In this document: one piece after another, positions 36,026 to 45,413 of the stretch
How the letters are laid out: every line of letters starts with the position of its first letter
Position numbering within the stretch: position 1 is the stretch's first letter
DNA from: Neptunicoccus cionae
GTDB lineage: Bacteria > Pseudomonadota > Alphaproteobacteria > Rhodobacterales > Rhodobacteraceae
Direction of reading: 5' to 3'
Length of the DNA: 64,000 nt
NCBI RefSeq assembly: GCF_014643735.1
Contig: NZ_BMKA01000001.1
Coordinates: 310,001 to 374,000 of the forward strand
Made by a program: the position numbers and the translations under genes
The notes under the pieces: model-generated
What the model was told of the DNA's origin: nothing
Seen by the model: only the letters and a program-made list of their open reading frames with translations
The model's database searches: none

Positions 36026-37657
36026 CTAGAGCGCCTTGGCGATTTTGCGCAGCTCGAATTTCTGGATTTTGCCGGTGCTGGTCTTGGGCAGTTCCTGATA
36101 GATCACTGTCTTGGGGCATTTGAAGCCGGCCAAATGGGCGCGGGTGTGGGCGATGATGTCTTCCGGTGTAGGGGCTGTAGCCCCGTCTTTCAGCTCGATA
36201 AAGGCGCAAGGGGTTTCGCCCCATTGTTCATCCGGCCTTGCCACAACCGCACAAAGTGAAACGGCAGGGTGGGACATCAGCGTGTTTTCCACCTCAACAG
36301 ATGAAATATTCTCGCCGCCTGAAATGATGATGTCCTTCATCCGGTCGGTGATCTGGATATAGCCGTCTGGATGGCGCACAGCGATGTCGCCGGACCGGAA
36401 TGCTCCGCCCTCAAAGGCTTCGGCTGTAGCTTTGGGGTTCTTGTAATAGCCCTTCATCACCGCATTGCCGCGGATGACGATTTCCCCGATGGTTTTGCCA
36501 TCGCGCGGCACCGGTTTGCGGGAGTCCTGATCCACCACGTCGATGTCTTCCATCATCGGATATTGCACCCCGACGCGGGCCATTTGTGCATAACGTTCTT
36601 CGGCAGGCAGGGTGGCCCAATCGTCCGGTTCAACGCATTCGGTGACATGGCCATAGGTCTCGGTTAGCCCGTAAACCTGCATCACACGAAAGCCCAGCGC
36701 CTCGGCCCCTTTGATGGTCGCGGGAGAAGGCGGCGCACCGGCGGTGATGACGTTGACGGTGTGATCAAACGCGGCGCGGTCTTCTGGCTTGGCGTTGATT
36801 AACGTGTTCAGAACGATGGGTGCCCCGCCAAAATGGGTGATCTTTTCCGCTGCAATGGCGGCGAAAATCGCCTTGGCCGTCATATCGCGGCAAAATGTGA
36901 TCTGCCCGCCAAGGGAGGGCATCATCCATGTGTGGTTCCAGCCGTTGCAGTGAAACAACGGCACGATGGTCAGGTATTTCGGGTACAGCCCGATCTCCCA
37001 GCTGAGCGCGGTGCCCATAGTCATCAAATAGGCGCCGCGATGATGGCAAACCACGCCTTTGGGCCGCCCCGTCGTGCCAGAGGTGTAGTTCAGCGAAATC
37101 GCGTCCCATTCATCGTCCGGCAGATGCCATTTGAAGTCCGCATCGCCAGTGGCAATGAAATCTTCATATTCGGTATATTCCCCACTGGCGGGGAAGCCTG
37201 CCAGCGGGTCAGCCACTTCGATGATCTCGGGCGGGGTGCTGTCCATCAGTGCAATCGCCTCTTGTGCGGCGGGCAGGAACTGGCTGTCCACCAGCACGAT
37301 TTTGGCTTCGGCGTGAGCAAAGATATAGGCGATGGTATCTGCATCCAGCCGCGTGTTGATGGTGTTCAGGACCGCACCGCACAAAGGAACGCCGAAATGG
37401 GCCTCGGCTATGGCGGGGATATTGGGGCAAAGCGTAGAGACAACATCGCCAGGTTTGATGCCTTTCGCAGCAAGCGCAGATCCAAGCTGCGTACAGCGCG
37501 CATGAAGCTCGCGGTAGCTGTGACGGCGGTCATGATAGACCGAGGCGATGCGGTCGGGAAACACATCACGCGCCCGTGCAAGATGGCTTAGCGGGGTAAG
37601 GGGGATGAAGTTTGCCGGATTTTTATCCAGTCCGGTTTCATCTGCCATCTGCGCCAT
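36026..37657 (-). CDS. Acyl-CoA synthetase (AMP-forming)
   Basis: The 543-residue protein is an ANL-superfamily ligase that activates a carboxylic acid as acyl-AMP and then acyl-CoA. The AMP-binding loop reads NYTSGTTGRPKGVVCHHRG near residue 183, then YGLTETYGHVTE near 325, RSGDIAVRHPDGYI near 420 and the C-terminal lysine region PKTSTGKIQKFELR. The size and N-terminus (LDKNPANFIPLTPLSHLARA) resemble medium-chain or methylmercaptopropionate (DmdB-like) ligases common in roseobacters, but the substrate is not decidable here. GGGAGGAA before the ATG at 37657 fixes the start. Confidence 0.88.
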   Translation of the reverse strand: MAQMADETGLDKNPANFIPLTPLSHLARARDVFPDRIASVYHDRRHSYRELHARCTQLGSALAAKGIKPGDVVSTLCPNIPAIAEAHFGVPLCGAVLNTINTRLDADTIAYIFAHAEAKIVLVDSQFLPAAQEAIALMDSTPPEIIEVADPLAGFPASGEYTEYEDFIATGDADFKWHLPDDEWDAISLNYTSGTTGRPKGVVCHHRGAYLMTMGTALSWEIGLYPKYLTIVPLFHCNGWNHTWMMPSLGGQITFCRDMTAKAIFAAIAAEKITHFGGAPIVLNTLINAKPEDRAAFDHTVNVITAGAPPSPATIKGAEALGFRVMQVYGLTETYGHVTECVEPDDWATLPAEERYAQMARVGVQYPMMEDIDVVDQDSRKPVPRDGKTIGEIVIRGNAVMKGYYKNPKATAEAFEGGAFRSGDIAVRHPDGYIQITDRMKDIIISGGENISSVEVENTLMSHPAVSLCAVVARPDEQWGETPCAFIELKDGATAPTPEDIIAHTRAHLAGFKCPKTVIYQELPKTSTGKIQKFELRKIAKAL

Positions 37658-37827
37658 ATGTGTTCCTCCCAAAGCGTCGAAGTGCGAAAGCAACGATGCC
37701 CCGCGTCCGGCTGTAATTCAACAAAATTTTCGCGACGGCGCAGGGTTTTCAGGCGGTTCGGGGCGGAAACGATCCCCCCCTTTCGCGATTGCCTTGCGGT
37801 CTGCAGCGGGATCGCTAACCTGCCGCT

Positions 37828-38478
37828 ATGATTATTTCCCACGGTCGTCAGTTCATCTTTGTGCATATCCCCAAAACAGGGGGAACTTCCCTCGCGCTTG
37901 CGCTGGAGCGAAAGGCGATGAAGGATGACATTTTGATCGGGGATACCCCCAAAGCGCAACAGCGGCGCAAGCGTTTGAAGGACGTAAAGACCAGCGGACG
38001 TCTGTGGAAGCATTCCAAGTTAGTGGATGTTTACGGTTTGGTGGAGCAGGATCAGATAGAGCGTTACTTCGTGTTCACATTGGTGCGCAACCCGTGGGAC
38101 CGGATGGTAAGCTATTATCACTGGCTGCGGGGGCAGAATTTTGACCACCCCGCTATTGCGCTGGCCAAAGGGGTGGATTTTTCGGCATTCCTGAACGATC
38201 CCACCACCCGCGCGTCCCTTTCAGGGGACGGGGCAGCGCGCTATGTCAGTGACAAGGACGGGGTGGAGCGTTGCAACCTGTTCCTGCGGCTTGAACATCT
38301 GGCCGAGGATATGGCGCGGCTTGAGGCGGGGATCGGTGTCAAACTGCCCCTGCTGCCCCACGAAAACAAATCAGATCGCGGGGCCTATCAACAGTATTAT
38401 AACGGCAGCGATCAGGTGTTGGTGGCGGATATCTTTGCCGAGGATATCACGCGTTTCGCCTATCGGTTTGACGAATAG
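37828..38478 (+). CDS. Sulfotransferase family 2 protein
   Basis: The 216-residue protein has the phosphosulfate-binding loop IFVHIPKTGGTSLALAL at residues 9-25 and the 3'-phosphate site VFTLVRNPWDRMVSYYH near residue 83. Both are textbook for the Sulfotransfer_2 family, which transfers sulfate from PAPS to glycans. A membrane segment is absent, so it would act in the cytoplasm on a soluble or lipid-linked acceptor. It converges with a second sulfotransferase 10 bases away and lies near a glycosyltransferase, pointing to a sulfated surface glycan. Confidence 0.87.
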   Translation: MIISHGRQFIFVHIPKTGGTSLALALERKAMKDDILIGDTPKAQQRRKRLKDVKTSGRLWKHSKLVDVYGLVEQDQIERYFVFTLVRNPWDRMVSYYHWLRGQNFDHPAIALAKGVDFSAFLNDPTTRASLSGDGAARYVSDKDGVERCNLFLRLEHLAEDMARLEAGIGVKLPLLPHENKSDRGAYQQYYNGSDQVLVADIFAEDITRFAYRFDE

Positions 38479-38488
38479 GCAAAGCGGA

Positions 38489-39292
38489 TTAATCCCCCAG
38501 TTTGGCGTGGATTTCATCCATATCCGGTTCGGAAAGAGGTTCCTTCCGGCTCGGGTCGGTGGCGTCGTATTTGAACAGAACAAAGTCCCGTTTGTAGATT
38601 TCATAGACCAGATGCATCGACAAATCGTCGAAGTAGTCTTCCACCGGATGAGCGCGTTTGGGGCCGTGGCCTTCGCTTTCGTTAAAACGGGGCATGGTGT
38701 CGATATCAAGGGGATGCTTCACCTCGATGTTTTTCATCACCTCTTTCATACCCTCTTTGAAATTCTCGGTGGTGATCACCTTGTCATAGCGCCCGCCGTT
38801 CACAATCAGCGTAGAGGCATGGCCGGACACAGCGGACCAGTGAATGTCCGGGTCCATCGGGCGGCGGTATTTGATGGTGTCCCGTGCAAACAGCAAAAAG
38901 CGGCGGAAAGATTGGATCTGGTCGAAATCGCCTTCCACTTCGACGCCGTACTTGCGGATAATGTTGGGCACCAGATTGCCGCGATAGCGTCTGCCGTTGC
39001 GCTGGATGCCGCAGATTTTGTCAAAGAACGCGGACAGCACGCGGGTGTAAGGGTTGCGCACGCAGGTGAAGGTGTAGGTGTCTTGCGCTGTGACACGATC
39101 GGTGATCGGCTGCTGGGAATAGTCCTGGCTCCACTTGTGCAGCCCTTGGGTGCTGTCGTGGATGTCGCCATCAAAATAATGCCCGTGATCGGAGTAATAC
39201 ATGATCTGCCCGATGGTCGAACATGCACACTTCGGAATCACGCGATACACTAAGCTTTCGCTCTCGGTCATCCAGGTTCCTGGAAAGCCCAT
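38489..39292 (-). CDS. Sulfotransferase family 2 protein
   Basis: The 267-residue protein shows YRVIPKCACSTIGQIMYY (a Cys-containing version of the PAPS loop, as in carbohydrate sulfotransferases of the HNK-1/chondroitin type) and CVRNPYTRVLSAFFDKI for the 3'-phosphate site. The ATG at 39292 has AGGAGT ten bases before it; longer upstream frames are unsupported. It is divergent from the glycosyltransferase gene at 39463, so the two may be co-regulated. The sugar acceptor is unknown. Confidence 0.85.
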   Translation of the reverse strand: MGFPGTWMTESESLVYRVIPKCACSTIGQIMYYSDHGHYFDGDIHDSTQGLHKWSQDYSQQPITDRVTAQDTYTFTCVRNPYTRVLSAFFDKICGIQRNGRRYRGNLVPNIIRKYGVEVEGDFDQIQSFRRFLLFARDTIKYRRPMDPDIHWSAVSGHASTLIVNGGRYDKVITTENFKEGMKEVMKNIEVKHPLDIDTMPRFNESEGHGPKRAHPVEDYFDDLSMHLVYEIYKRDFVLFKYDATDPSRKEPLSEPDMDEIHAKLGD

Positions 39293-39462
39293 ATCTATAC
39301 TACTCCTGCTGCGGCCCCTGTGGTGCCGGACCTTACGGTTTGTTGGCTGTGTCTGATCTACCTTTTGGGCGGAAGATTGCCAAGAAAAAGTGTTTATTGA
39401 GGCGATTTTTGCAGATAAACCAACCCATGAGCTAGCATGACAACAAACAGGCGCTGACACTG

Positions 39463-41037
39463 ATGGCAAAAATTGCCTATATCCTTCTATGCCATAAAGA
39501 TCCCGAGGCGATTATCCAGCAAGCCGAGGGTCTGACCTCTGCGGGGGATTGCATCGCAATCCATTTCGACGCCAGCGCAAGTGCGGCGGATTACAAGGAA
39601 ATCACCCAAGCACTGTCCGCAAACTCCAATGTCACTTTTGCCAAACGGGTCAAATGTGGCTGGGGGGAATGGTCCCTTGTGCAAGGCTCGCTTAACGCGA
39701 TGATTGCAGCGGATGCGGCATTCCCTGATGCGACCCATTTTTACATGGTGTCAGGGGATTGCATGGCAATCAAACCGGCCAGCTTTGCGCACCGCTTCCT
39801 TGATGAAAACGATGTGGATTTTATCGAGTGTAACGACTTCTTTGAAAGCGACTGGATTAAAACCGGTATGAAAGAGGATCGGCTGCATTATCGCCACTTC
39901 TTTAACGAGCGTAAGAACAAGGCGCTGTTTTATAACGCGTACCGGCTGCAAAAAACGTTGGGATTAAAGCGCGATGTGCCCAAGGGTATAGAGATTAAGA
40001 TCGGCTCCCAGTGGTGGTGCCTGCGGCGGCGCACCGTGGAGGCTGTGTTGCGCTTTGTGCGTGAGCGCAGCGATGTTGTCAGTTTTTTCAAGACCACCTG
40101 GATACCGGACGAAACTTTTTTCCAGACCGCAGTGCTGCATCTGGTCCCCAAGGAAGAGGTGATCAACCGCACGCTGACCTTTCTGATGTTCTCGGACTAC
40201 GGAATGCCGGTGACGTTTTTTAATGACCAGTATGATTTTTTGCTGTCACAAGATGCCCTGTTTGCCCGAAAGATCTCACCCGATGCGCTGGATCTGAAAG
40301 AAAAGTTGGGGCTGCTTTATGCAGGCGGCGATAAGGAACTCAACATCACCAACGAGGGGCGCACGCTGTATAAGTTCCTGACCACGCGCGGACGGGAAGG
40401 GCGCCGTTACGCCACCCGTTTCTGGGAACGCGAGAGCACGATCGGGCGGGAACGGGAATTGCTGGTGTTGGTTTGCAAGAAGTGGCACGTGGCCAAGCGT
40501 CTGCTGGAATCAGCAGAGCGGGTGGCCGGCGTTCGCGGCTTTGCTTATCTGTTTGACGAACAGGACACCGTGCTGCCCGAACTCGGCGGGATTGAAAAGA
40601 CCCTCGAAAAACGCGCCCGCCACCGCCGTGCTGTTATGCGGTTGCTGTTTGAGCAGGCTTCAACCGATCGCCTGCTGATCTGCGCTGATCCGGCCAATAT
40701 TGCCTTGCTTGATGATTTTTATTCCGACCGCTGCACCACGCGCGTGCTGGAAATCGCCTGTAGCTTTGATGATGATTACCTTCGGGGGCATGCCATTCGC
40801 ACCGGACTTGCGGCGCACAGCAGCTCGGACGATACGTTAAAGCGGATCATCCCAACCATTCGCATGGATTTCTCGTATGAGAGCAACGCGATACGGGACA
40901 GGAACTATCCCCATTTCTACAGTATTTCGGACCGGAACGAACCCGAAGATAACATCATGCAGATATCCACCTTTATGGATGTCACCGAAGACAAAGCGCG
41001 TGAGATCGCGCATACCCCCTATTTGTTTGCAGACTAA
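39463..41037 (+). CDS. GT14-type glycosyltransferase with C-terminal DUF5928
   Basis: Residues about 3-260 resemble core-2/I-branching beta-1,6-N-acetylglucosaminyltransferases (AYILLCHKDPEAI, HFDASA, GWGEWSLVQGSLNAM, YMVSGDCMAIKP, IGSQWWCLRR, PDETFFQT). Residues about 280-524 match a roseobacter-specific extension called DUF5928, which contains a segment with sulfotransferase-like spacing. The total is 524 residues with no signal peptide. It likely adds a sugar to a cell-surface polymer. It is followed 11 bases later by the HIT gene, though a functional link is not evident. Confidence 0.85.
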   Translation: MAKIAYILLCHKDPEAIIQQAEGLTSAGDCIAIHFDASASAADYKEITQALSANSNVTFAKRVKCGWGEWSLVQGSLNAMIAADAAFPDATHFYMVSGDCMAIKPASFAHRFLDENDVDFIECNDFFESDWIKTGMKEDRLHYRHFFNERKNKALFYNAYRLQKTLGLKRDVPKGIEIKIGSQWWCLRRRTVEAVLRFVRERSDVVSFFKTTWIPDETFFQTAVLHLVPKEEVINRTLTFLMFSDYGMPVTFFNDQYDFLLSQDALFARKISPDALDLKEKLGLLYAGGDKELNITNEGRTLYKFLTTRGREGRRYATRFWERESTIGRERELLVLVCKKWHVAKRLLESAERVAGVRGFAYLFDEQDTVLPELGGIEKTLEKRARHRRAVMRLLFEQASTDRLLICADPANIALLDDFYSDRCTTRVLEIACSFDDDYLRGHAIRTGLAAHSSSDDTLKRIIPTIRMDFSYESNAIRDRNYPHFYSISDRNEPEDNIMQISTFMDVTEDKAREIAHTPYLFAD

Positions 41038-41048
41038 GGACGCCAGAC

Positions 41049-41432
41049 ATGCCCTATACTTATGACGATCAGAACATCTTTGCCAAAATCCTGCGGGGCG
41101 AGATCCCCAACACCACGGTGTTGGAAACAGACCATTCGCTGGCGTTTCGCGATATTGAACCCCAAGCGCCAGAGCATGTGCTGGTGATCCCCAAGGGCGC
41201 TTATGTGACCTATGATCACTTTGCCAACACTGCGTCGGATGCCGAAATCCTCGACTTTACGCGGGCGGTTGGCAAGGTTTGTGACATGCTGGGCGTCGCG
41301 CCATCAGACGGAGAGGGCTATCGTATGATCTCCAATGCGGGGGAAAACGGCGTTCAGGACGTGCCTCATCTGCATGTGCATGTGCTGGGCGGGCGGAACA
41401 TGGGACGTATGGTGGCAAAAGCAGGGTCGTGA
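41049..41432 (+). CDS. HIT family nucleotide-binding protein
   Basis: This 127-residue protein has the histidine triad HLHVHVLGG near residue 109 and the N-terminal IFAKILRGEIP typical of the HINT branch. HINT proteins hydrolyse AMP from phosphoramidates such as aminoacyl- or lysyl-adenylates; the natural substrate is uncertain. It is cytoplasmic and follows the glycosyltransferase gene closely. Confidence 0.92.
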   Translation: MPYTYDDQNIFAKILRGEIPNTTVLETDHSLAFRDIEPQAPEHVLVIPKGAYVTYDHFANTASDAEILDFTRAVGKVCDMLGVAPSDGEGYRMISNAGENGVQDVPHLHVHVLGGRNMGRMVAKAGS

Positions 41433-41529
41433 ACCGGCTTTGCTGTAACGAAGAGCGCCAGAATACCCTTTTCCTTTAGGCCGTTTGACAGTATTTGAAG
41501 GGGAACACCAATTTGCAGGAACCAGTGAT

Positions 41530-41706
41530 ATGACTATCGAAGCACCGGAAGTGAAAGAAGTAGACAGCTACCGTGTGGCCTGTGACGGCGGCATCGGCGG
41601 CCACCCCCGTGTGTGGTTGCAAATCCCGTTGGACACCGGCTGGGTTGAATGCCCCTATTGCGACTGTAAATACGTGATCAAGGAAGGCGCTGACGCCGGA
41701 CACTGA
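41530..41706 (+). CDS. Zinc-finger protein of the zf-CHCC (NDUFS6-like) family
   Basis: The 58-residue protein reads [20 protein letters not shown] and [10 protein letters not shown], giving the C-H-C-C zinc ligands of the zf-CHCC family, related to the small complex I subunit NDUFS6. Bacterial members are short and cytoplasmic. The ATG at 41530 with AGGAA before it is preferred over an ATG at 41485 that would add unconserved residues. Confidence 0.88.
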   Translation: MTIEAPEVKEVDSYRVACDGGIGGHPRVWLQIPLDTGWVECPYCDCKYVIKEGADAGH

Positions 41707-41761
41707 TCCGGCGCGCGCAGATCAGTTCGGGACAGATTGCCGGCGAGGCAGTTGGCAGGCT

Positions 41762-42262
41762 TCAGCTGCCTTTTTCTGTTTTGGACAGATCAGGCAGTGG
41801 CACGAAGGTTTCACCGCACTGAATGCCGGATCTGGATTTGTCGGGGTATCTGACCTGCAGATAACCCTTAAGGTCGGCCCCAGCCCATGAAATCATCCGG
41901 CGGCCTTTATTAGAAATCGCCACGCCAGAGACCACATTGAAGTCGTTGCTGCGGGCAAAATACTTGAACCGTGCGCTTTCGGGTCCGCAAGTCAGCGTGC
42001 TGGCGCCGTTGTCTTTGCCCTCTTCATTGGCCCATGTGCCAAAGCAGGTTTCCCCTGCGCTGGTGCGGCCTGACAAAGTGCCCGAAGTCTGGCCGATATA
42101 GGTTCCGTGAAAGTATTCCCCCTCATCGTCGATGCACCCTACAAACCGCGAACAGCTTTGTGGGGAATCGGGATCAAAGACGCAGCTTCTAACTTGGGTG
42201 TCCGCAAAGGCAGAAGGTGCACAAAGCAGCAAAATGGCTATCGCCTTGGAGGGGAGGTTCAT
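41762..42262 (-). CDS. Secreted protein of unknown function
   Basis: I do not recognise this family. The 166-residue protein starts with a signal peptide (MNLPSKAIAILLLCAPSAFA) and has six cysteines after it, spaced in a way that could form disulfides in the periplasm (SCVF, SCSRF, GCIDD, TCFGTW, LTCGP, QCGE). It is glycine- and serine-rich with a beta-strand pattern. It is divergent from polA across 43 bases. Confidence 0.78.
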   Translation of the reverse strand: MNLPSKAIAILLLCAPSAFADTQVRSCVFDPDSPQSCSRFVGCIDDEGEYFHGTYIGQTSGTLSGRTSAGETCFGTWANEEGKDNGASTLTCGPESARFKYFARSNDFNVVSGVAISNKGRRMISWAGADLKGYLQVRYPDKSRSGIQCGETFVPLPDLSKTEKGS

Positions 42263-42305
42263 CTAATCTGGTCACTGACTGTTTGGTTCATAAAAAGGTA
42301 GGGTC

Positions 42306-45107
42306 GTGGGTAGCATCGGTAAAGGGCATCATCTGCATTTAATTGACGGTTCGGGGTTTATTTTCCGGGCCTATCACGCGCTTCCCCCCCTTACACGTAA
42401 GTCGGACGGGCTTCCCGTCGGTGCGGTCAGCGGCTTTTGCAACATGCTGTTCAAGTTTGTCGAGGACAATAAGGGCCATGATGCCCCGACGCATTGTGCT
42501 GTGATCTTTGACGCCAAGGGCAAAACCTTTCGCAGTGATATCTATCCCGAATACAAAGCGAACCGCCCGCCAGCACCCGAAGATCTTGTGCCTCAGTTCC
42601 CCCTGACCCGAGAAGCGACACGGGCGTTTAATCTCGCCTGCATAGAAGAAGATGGGTTTGAAGCGGACGACATCATCGCGACTTTGGCGGTTCAGGCGCG
42701 GGATGCCGGTGCGCGGGTCACGATCATCAGTTCGGACAAGGACCTGATGCAGCTTGTGGGCGGGGGCGTGGAAATGCTCGACGCGATGAAGAATAAACGG
42801 ATCGGCGTAGAACAGGTTGAGGAAAAATTTGGCGTCGGACCGGACCGCGTTGTGGATGTGCAGTCCCTTGCAGGGGATTCGGTGGACAATGTTCCGGGCG
42901 CACCCGGTATCGGGATCAAGACGGCTGCGCTGCTGATTAATGAATACGGCGATCTCGACAGCCTGTTGGCGCGGGCCGAAGAAATCAAACAGCCCAAACG
43001 CCGCCAGACATTGATTGATTACGCCGACCAGATCCGCGTGAGCCGCGATCTTGTGACACTGAAGCAAGATATGACCGTGCCATTCGATTTTGGCGAAATG
43101 GAGGTGCGTGATCCTGATCCTGATACCTGTCTGGGCTTTCTGACTCAAATGGAGTTCCGCACGCTTTCAGCGCGGATTGCAGGCAAACTGGGCGTGGAAC
43201 CACCCGTTGTTGCGGAGCCTGAAGTACTCGGCTCTGCGCCGGTGCCAGCCTCGGCTGCTGTTGGCTTTGATGCGGATAAATACGAATGCGTGCGTGATAT
43301 GGCGGCCTTGCAGGTCTGGATCGACAGGATCAGGGATAAGGGCGTCGTGGCGGTTGATACCGAAACCACCGGACTGGATGAAATGGTTGTGGATTTGGTG
43401 GGGATCTGTCTGTCGGTGGAAGCTGGTGAAGCCTGTTATATACCGCTGGCCCATAAGGATGGTGAGGGCGATCTGTTTGGCGGTGCGGCGCTGGCAGAAG
43501 GGCAGATGGATGCGGCCGAGGCGCTGGCGGCGTTGAAGCCCATTCTGGAAGACCCTGCGATCCTGAAGATCGGTCAGAATATGAAATACGATCTGAAAAT
43601 CCTGCGCCGTCAGGGGATTGAGATCGGACCGATTGATGACACCATGCTTCTGTCCTATGCGCTGCATGGCGGGTTGCACAATCACGGTATGGACGCGTTA
43701 TCCGAACGGTATCTGGATCACAAACCGATCAGTATCAAATCGCTGCTTGGAACCGGCAAATCCGCCAAGACCTTTGATCTGGTGCCAATCGACGAAGCGG
43801 TGAAATACGCCGCCGAGGACGCAGATATCACCTTGCGTCTGTGGCAGATGTTTAAGCCGCAATTGCACAGTGCCAAAGTGACGACGGTTTATGAAACACT
43901 GGAGCGGCCTCTGGTCCCTGTTTTGGCCAGTATGGAGATGAACGGCATCAAGGTGGACCGCGATGTTCTGAGCCGGATGTCCAATAATTTCGCGCAGAAG
44001 ATGGCGGGGTTGGAAGCGGAAATTCACGAACTTGCAGGGCGGTCCTTTAATGTCGGCTCACCCAAGCAGCTTGGCGAGATCCTGTTCGACGAGATGGCGT
44101 TGGAAGGCGGCAAAAAGGGGAAGACGGGCGCCTATTCTACAGGTGTGGATATTCTGGAAGATCTGGCTGCCGAGGGCCATGACCTGCCCGCGCGGGTGCT
44201 TGACTGGCGGCAGATGTCCAAGCTGAAGTCCACATACACAGATGCGCTACAGAACCACATCAATGCGGAAACCGGGCGGGTTCACACCAGCTATTCCATC
44301 GCAGGGGCGAGCACAGGGCGTCTGGCGAGTACGGATCCCAACCTGCAGAACATTCCGATCCGCAGCGAAGAAGGACGTAAAATCCGCGAGGCTTTTGTCG
44401 CGGAAGAGGGGAATGTGTTAGTGGCGCTCGACTATTCCCAGATTGAGCTGCGAATCCTTGCCCATATCGCCAAGATCCCCCAATTGCAGGACGCCTTTGC
44501 CGAAGGAATTGACATTCACGCGCTGACCGCATCCGAGATGTTTGGCGTGCCGCTGGACGAAATGACGCCGGATGTGCGCCGTCAGGCCAAAGCGATCAAC
44601 TTTGGTGTGATTTATGGTATCTCCGGTTTCGGCCTGGCGCGGAACTTGCGCATTCCGCGCAAGGATGCGCAGGGGTTCATCGACCGGTATTTCGAGCGCT
44701 TCCCCGGTATTCGGACCTACATGGATGAAACGGTGGAATTCGCCAAAGAACACGGGTTCGTGCAAACGCTGTTCGGGCGTAAAATCCACACGCCAGAGAT
44801 CAATGCAAAAGGTCCGCGGGCGGGATTCTCCAAACGGGCTGCGATCAACGCGCCGATCCAAGGAACAGCGGCAGATGTGATCCGCCGCGCGATGGTGCGT
44901 ATGCCTGATGCGATCAAGGATTTGCCCGCGCGGATGCTATTGCAGGTGCACGATGAACTGCTGTTCGAAGTTCCGAAGGATGCCGCGCAAGAGACCATAG
45001 AGGTGGTGCGCGGCGTTATGGAAAACGCAGCAATGCCTGCGGTGCAAATCGACGTGCCGTTGATCGTGGATGCCGGGCAGGGGGCAAACTGGGCGGAAGC
45101 GCATTAG
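42306..45107 (+). CDS. polA: DNA polymerase I
   Basis: The repair and primer-removal polymerase has three intact parts in 933 residues. The 5'-3' exonuclease occupies about 1-300 (HLIDGSGFIFRAYHALPP). The 3'-5' proofreading domain occupies about 325-520, with VVAVDTETTGLDEM and KIGQNMKYDLKI, so the metal ligands are present. The polymerase domain occupies about 540-933, with motif A ALDYSQIELRILAHI, motif B RRQAKAINFGVIYG and motif C QVHDELLFE. It starts with GTG at 42306. The gene is monocistronic. Confidence 0.96.
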   Translation: MGSIGKGHHLHLIDGSGFIFRAYHALPPLTRKSDGLPVGAVSGFCNMLFKFVEDNKGHDAPTHCAVIFDAKGKTFRSDIYPEYKANRPPAPEDLVPQFPLTREATRAFNLACIEEDGFEADDIIATLAVQARDAGARVTIISSDKDLMQLVGGGVEMLDAMKNKRIGVEQVEEKFGVGPDRVVDVQSLAGDSVDNVPGAPGIGIKTAALLINEYGDLDSLLARAEEIKQPKRRQTLIDYADQIRVSRDLVTLKQDMTVPFDFGEMEVRDPDPDTCLGFLTQMEFRTLSARIAGKLGVEPPVVAEPEVLGSAPVPASAAVGFDADKYECVRDMAALQVWIDRIRDKGVVAVDTETTGLDEMVVDLVGICLSVEAGEACYIPLAHKDGEGDLFGGAALAEGQMDAAEALAALKPILEDPAILKIGQNMKYDLKILRRQGIEIGPIDDTMLLSYALHGGLHNHGMDALSERYLDHKPISIKSLLGTGKSAKTFDLVPIDEAVKYAAEDADITLRLWQMFKPQLHSAKVTTVYETLERPLVPVLASMEMNGIKVDRDVLSRMSNNFAQKMAGLEAEIHELAGRSFNVGSPKQLGEILFDEMALEGGKKGKTGAYSTGVDILEDLAAEGHDLPARVLDWRQMSKLKSTYTDALQNHINAETGRVHTSYSIAGASTGRLASTDPNLQNIPIRSEEGRKIREAFVAEEGNVLVALDYSQIELRILAHIAKIPQLQDAFAEGIDIHALTASEMFGVPLDEMTPDVRRQAKAINFGVIYGISGFGLARNLRIPRKDAQGFIDRYFERFPGIRTYMDETVEFAKEHGFVQTLFGRKIHTPEINAKGPRAGFSKRAAINAPIQGTAADVIRRAMVRMPDAIKDLPARMLLQVHDELLFEVPKDAAQETIEVVRGVMENAAMPAVQIDVPLIVDAGQGANWAEAH

Positions 45108-45179
45108 TTAAAGTAAACGGTTTTCGTGCCTGCGCTGGCAGCGTACGGCGTGCGAAAGAGATAGGTTTTTTTTGGAGAG

Positions 45180-45208
45180 GCCCGCGTCCGTATTGGCGCG
45201 GGCTTATT
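45180..45208 (+). terminator. Terminator-like hairpin after polA
   Basis: GCCCGCG pairs with CGCGGGC around a ten-base loop, followed by TTATTCAT. It lies about 70 bases after the stop, just before the 14-bp repeat tract. Confidence 0.6.
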
Positions 45209-45218
45209 CATGAACAAA

Positions 45219-45316
45219 GTCTTAACCTTGAAGCTTCATAAATGAAGCTTCATACCACACGCTTCATAAATGAAGCTTCATATAAGACGCGTCTAGTAAG
45301 ACGCTTCATATTTGCA
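45219..45316. repeat. 14-bp tandem repeat with 12-bp palindromes (downstream of polA and tetR)
   Basis: Units start at 45233, 45247, 45261, 45275, 45289 and 45303, exactly 14 bases apart. The head GCTTCATA is perfect in all but the 45289 unit; the tail varies (AATGAA twice). A degenerate unit may precede at 45219. Unit junctions create the perfect palindrome ATGAAGCTTCAT at 45242-45253 and 45270-45281, and a one-mismatch copy at 45228-45239. The tract sits between the 3' ends of polA and the TetR gene. It could be a protein-binding array or a set of small hairpins. Too short for CRISPR. Confidence 0.8.
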
Positions 45317-45413
45317 GGGTCATCGAATTTATCCCCCTAAATCAAGAATTTAGATCTTACGAAGTCGCTCGAACTATCAAGCTCGTGCCCAACTCGCAGA
45401 CAAAATAACAATC
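45317..45413. other. Non-coding stretch between the repeat tract and the TetR gene
   Basis: Together with the repeats, this completes a gap of 306 bases after polA. No gene with a ribosome site, no hairpin of note and no other repeat was seen here. Confidence 0.5.

Noticed and set aside
38243-39253. A 336-codon plus-strand open frame across two sulfotransferase genes
   Set aside because: It overlaps the 3' end of one real gene and is antisense to another; no start signal.
45219-45316. CRISPR array
   Set aside because: Units are 14 bases in direct tandem with no spacers of typical length and no cas genes.
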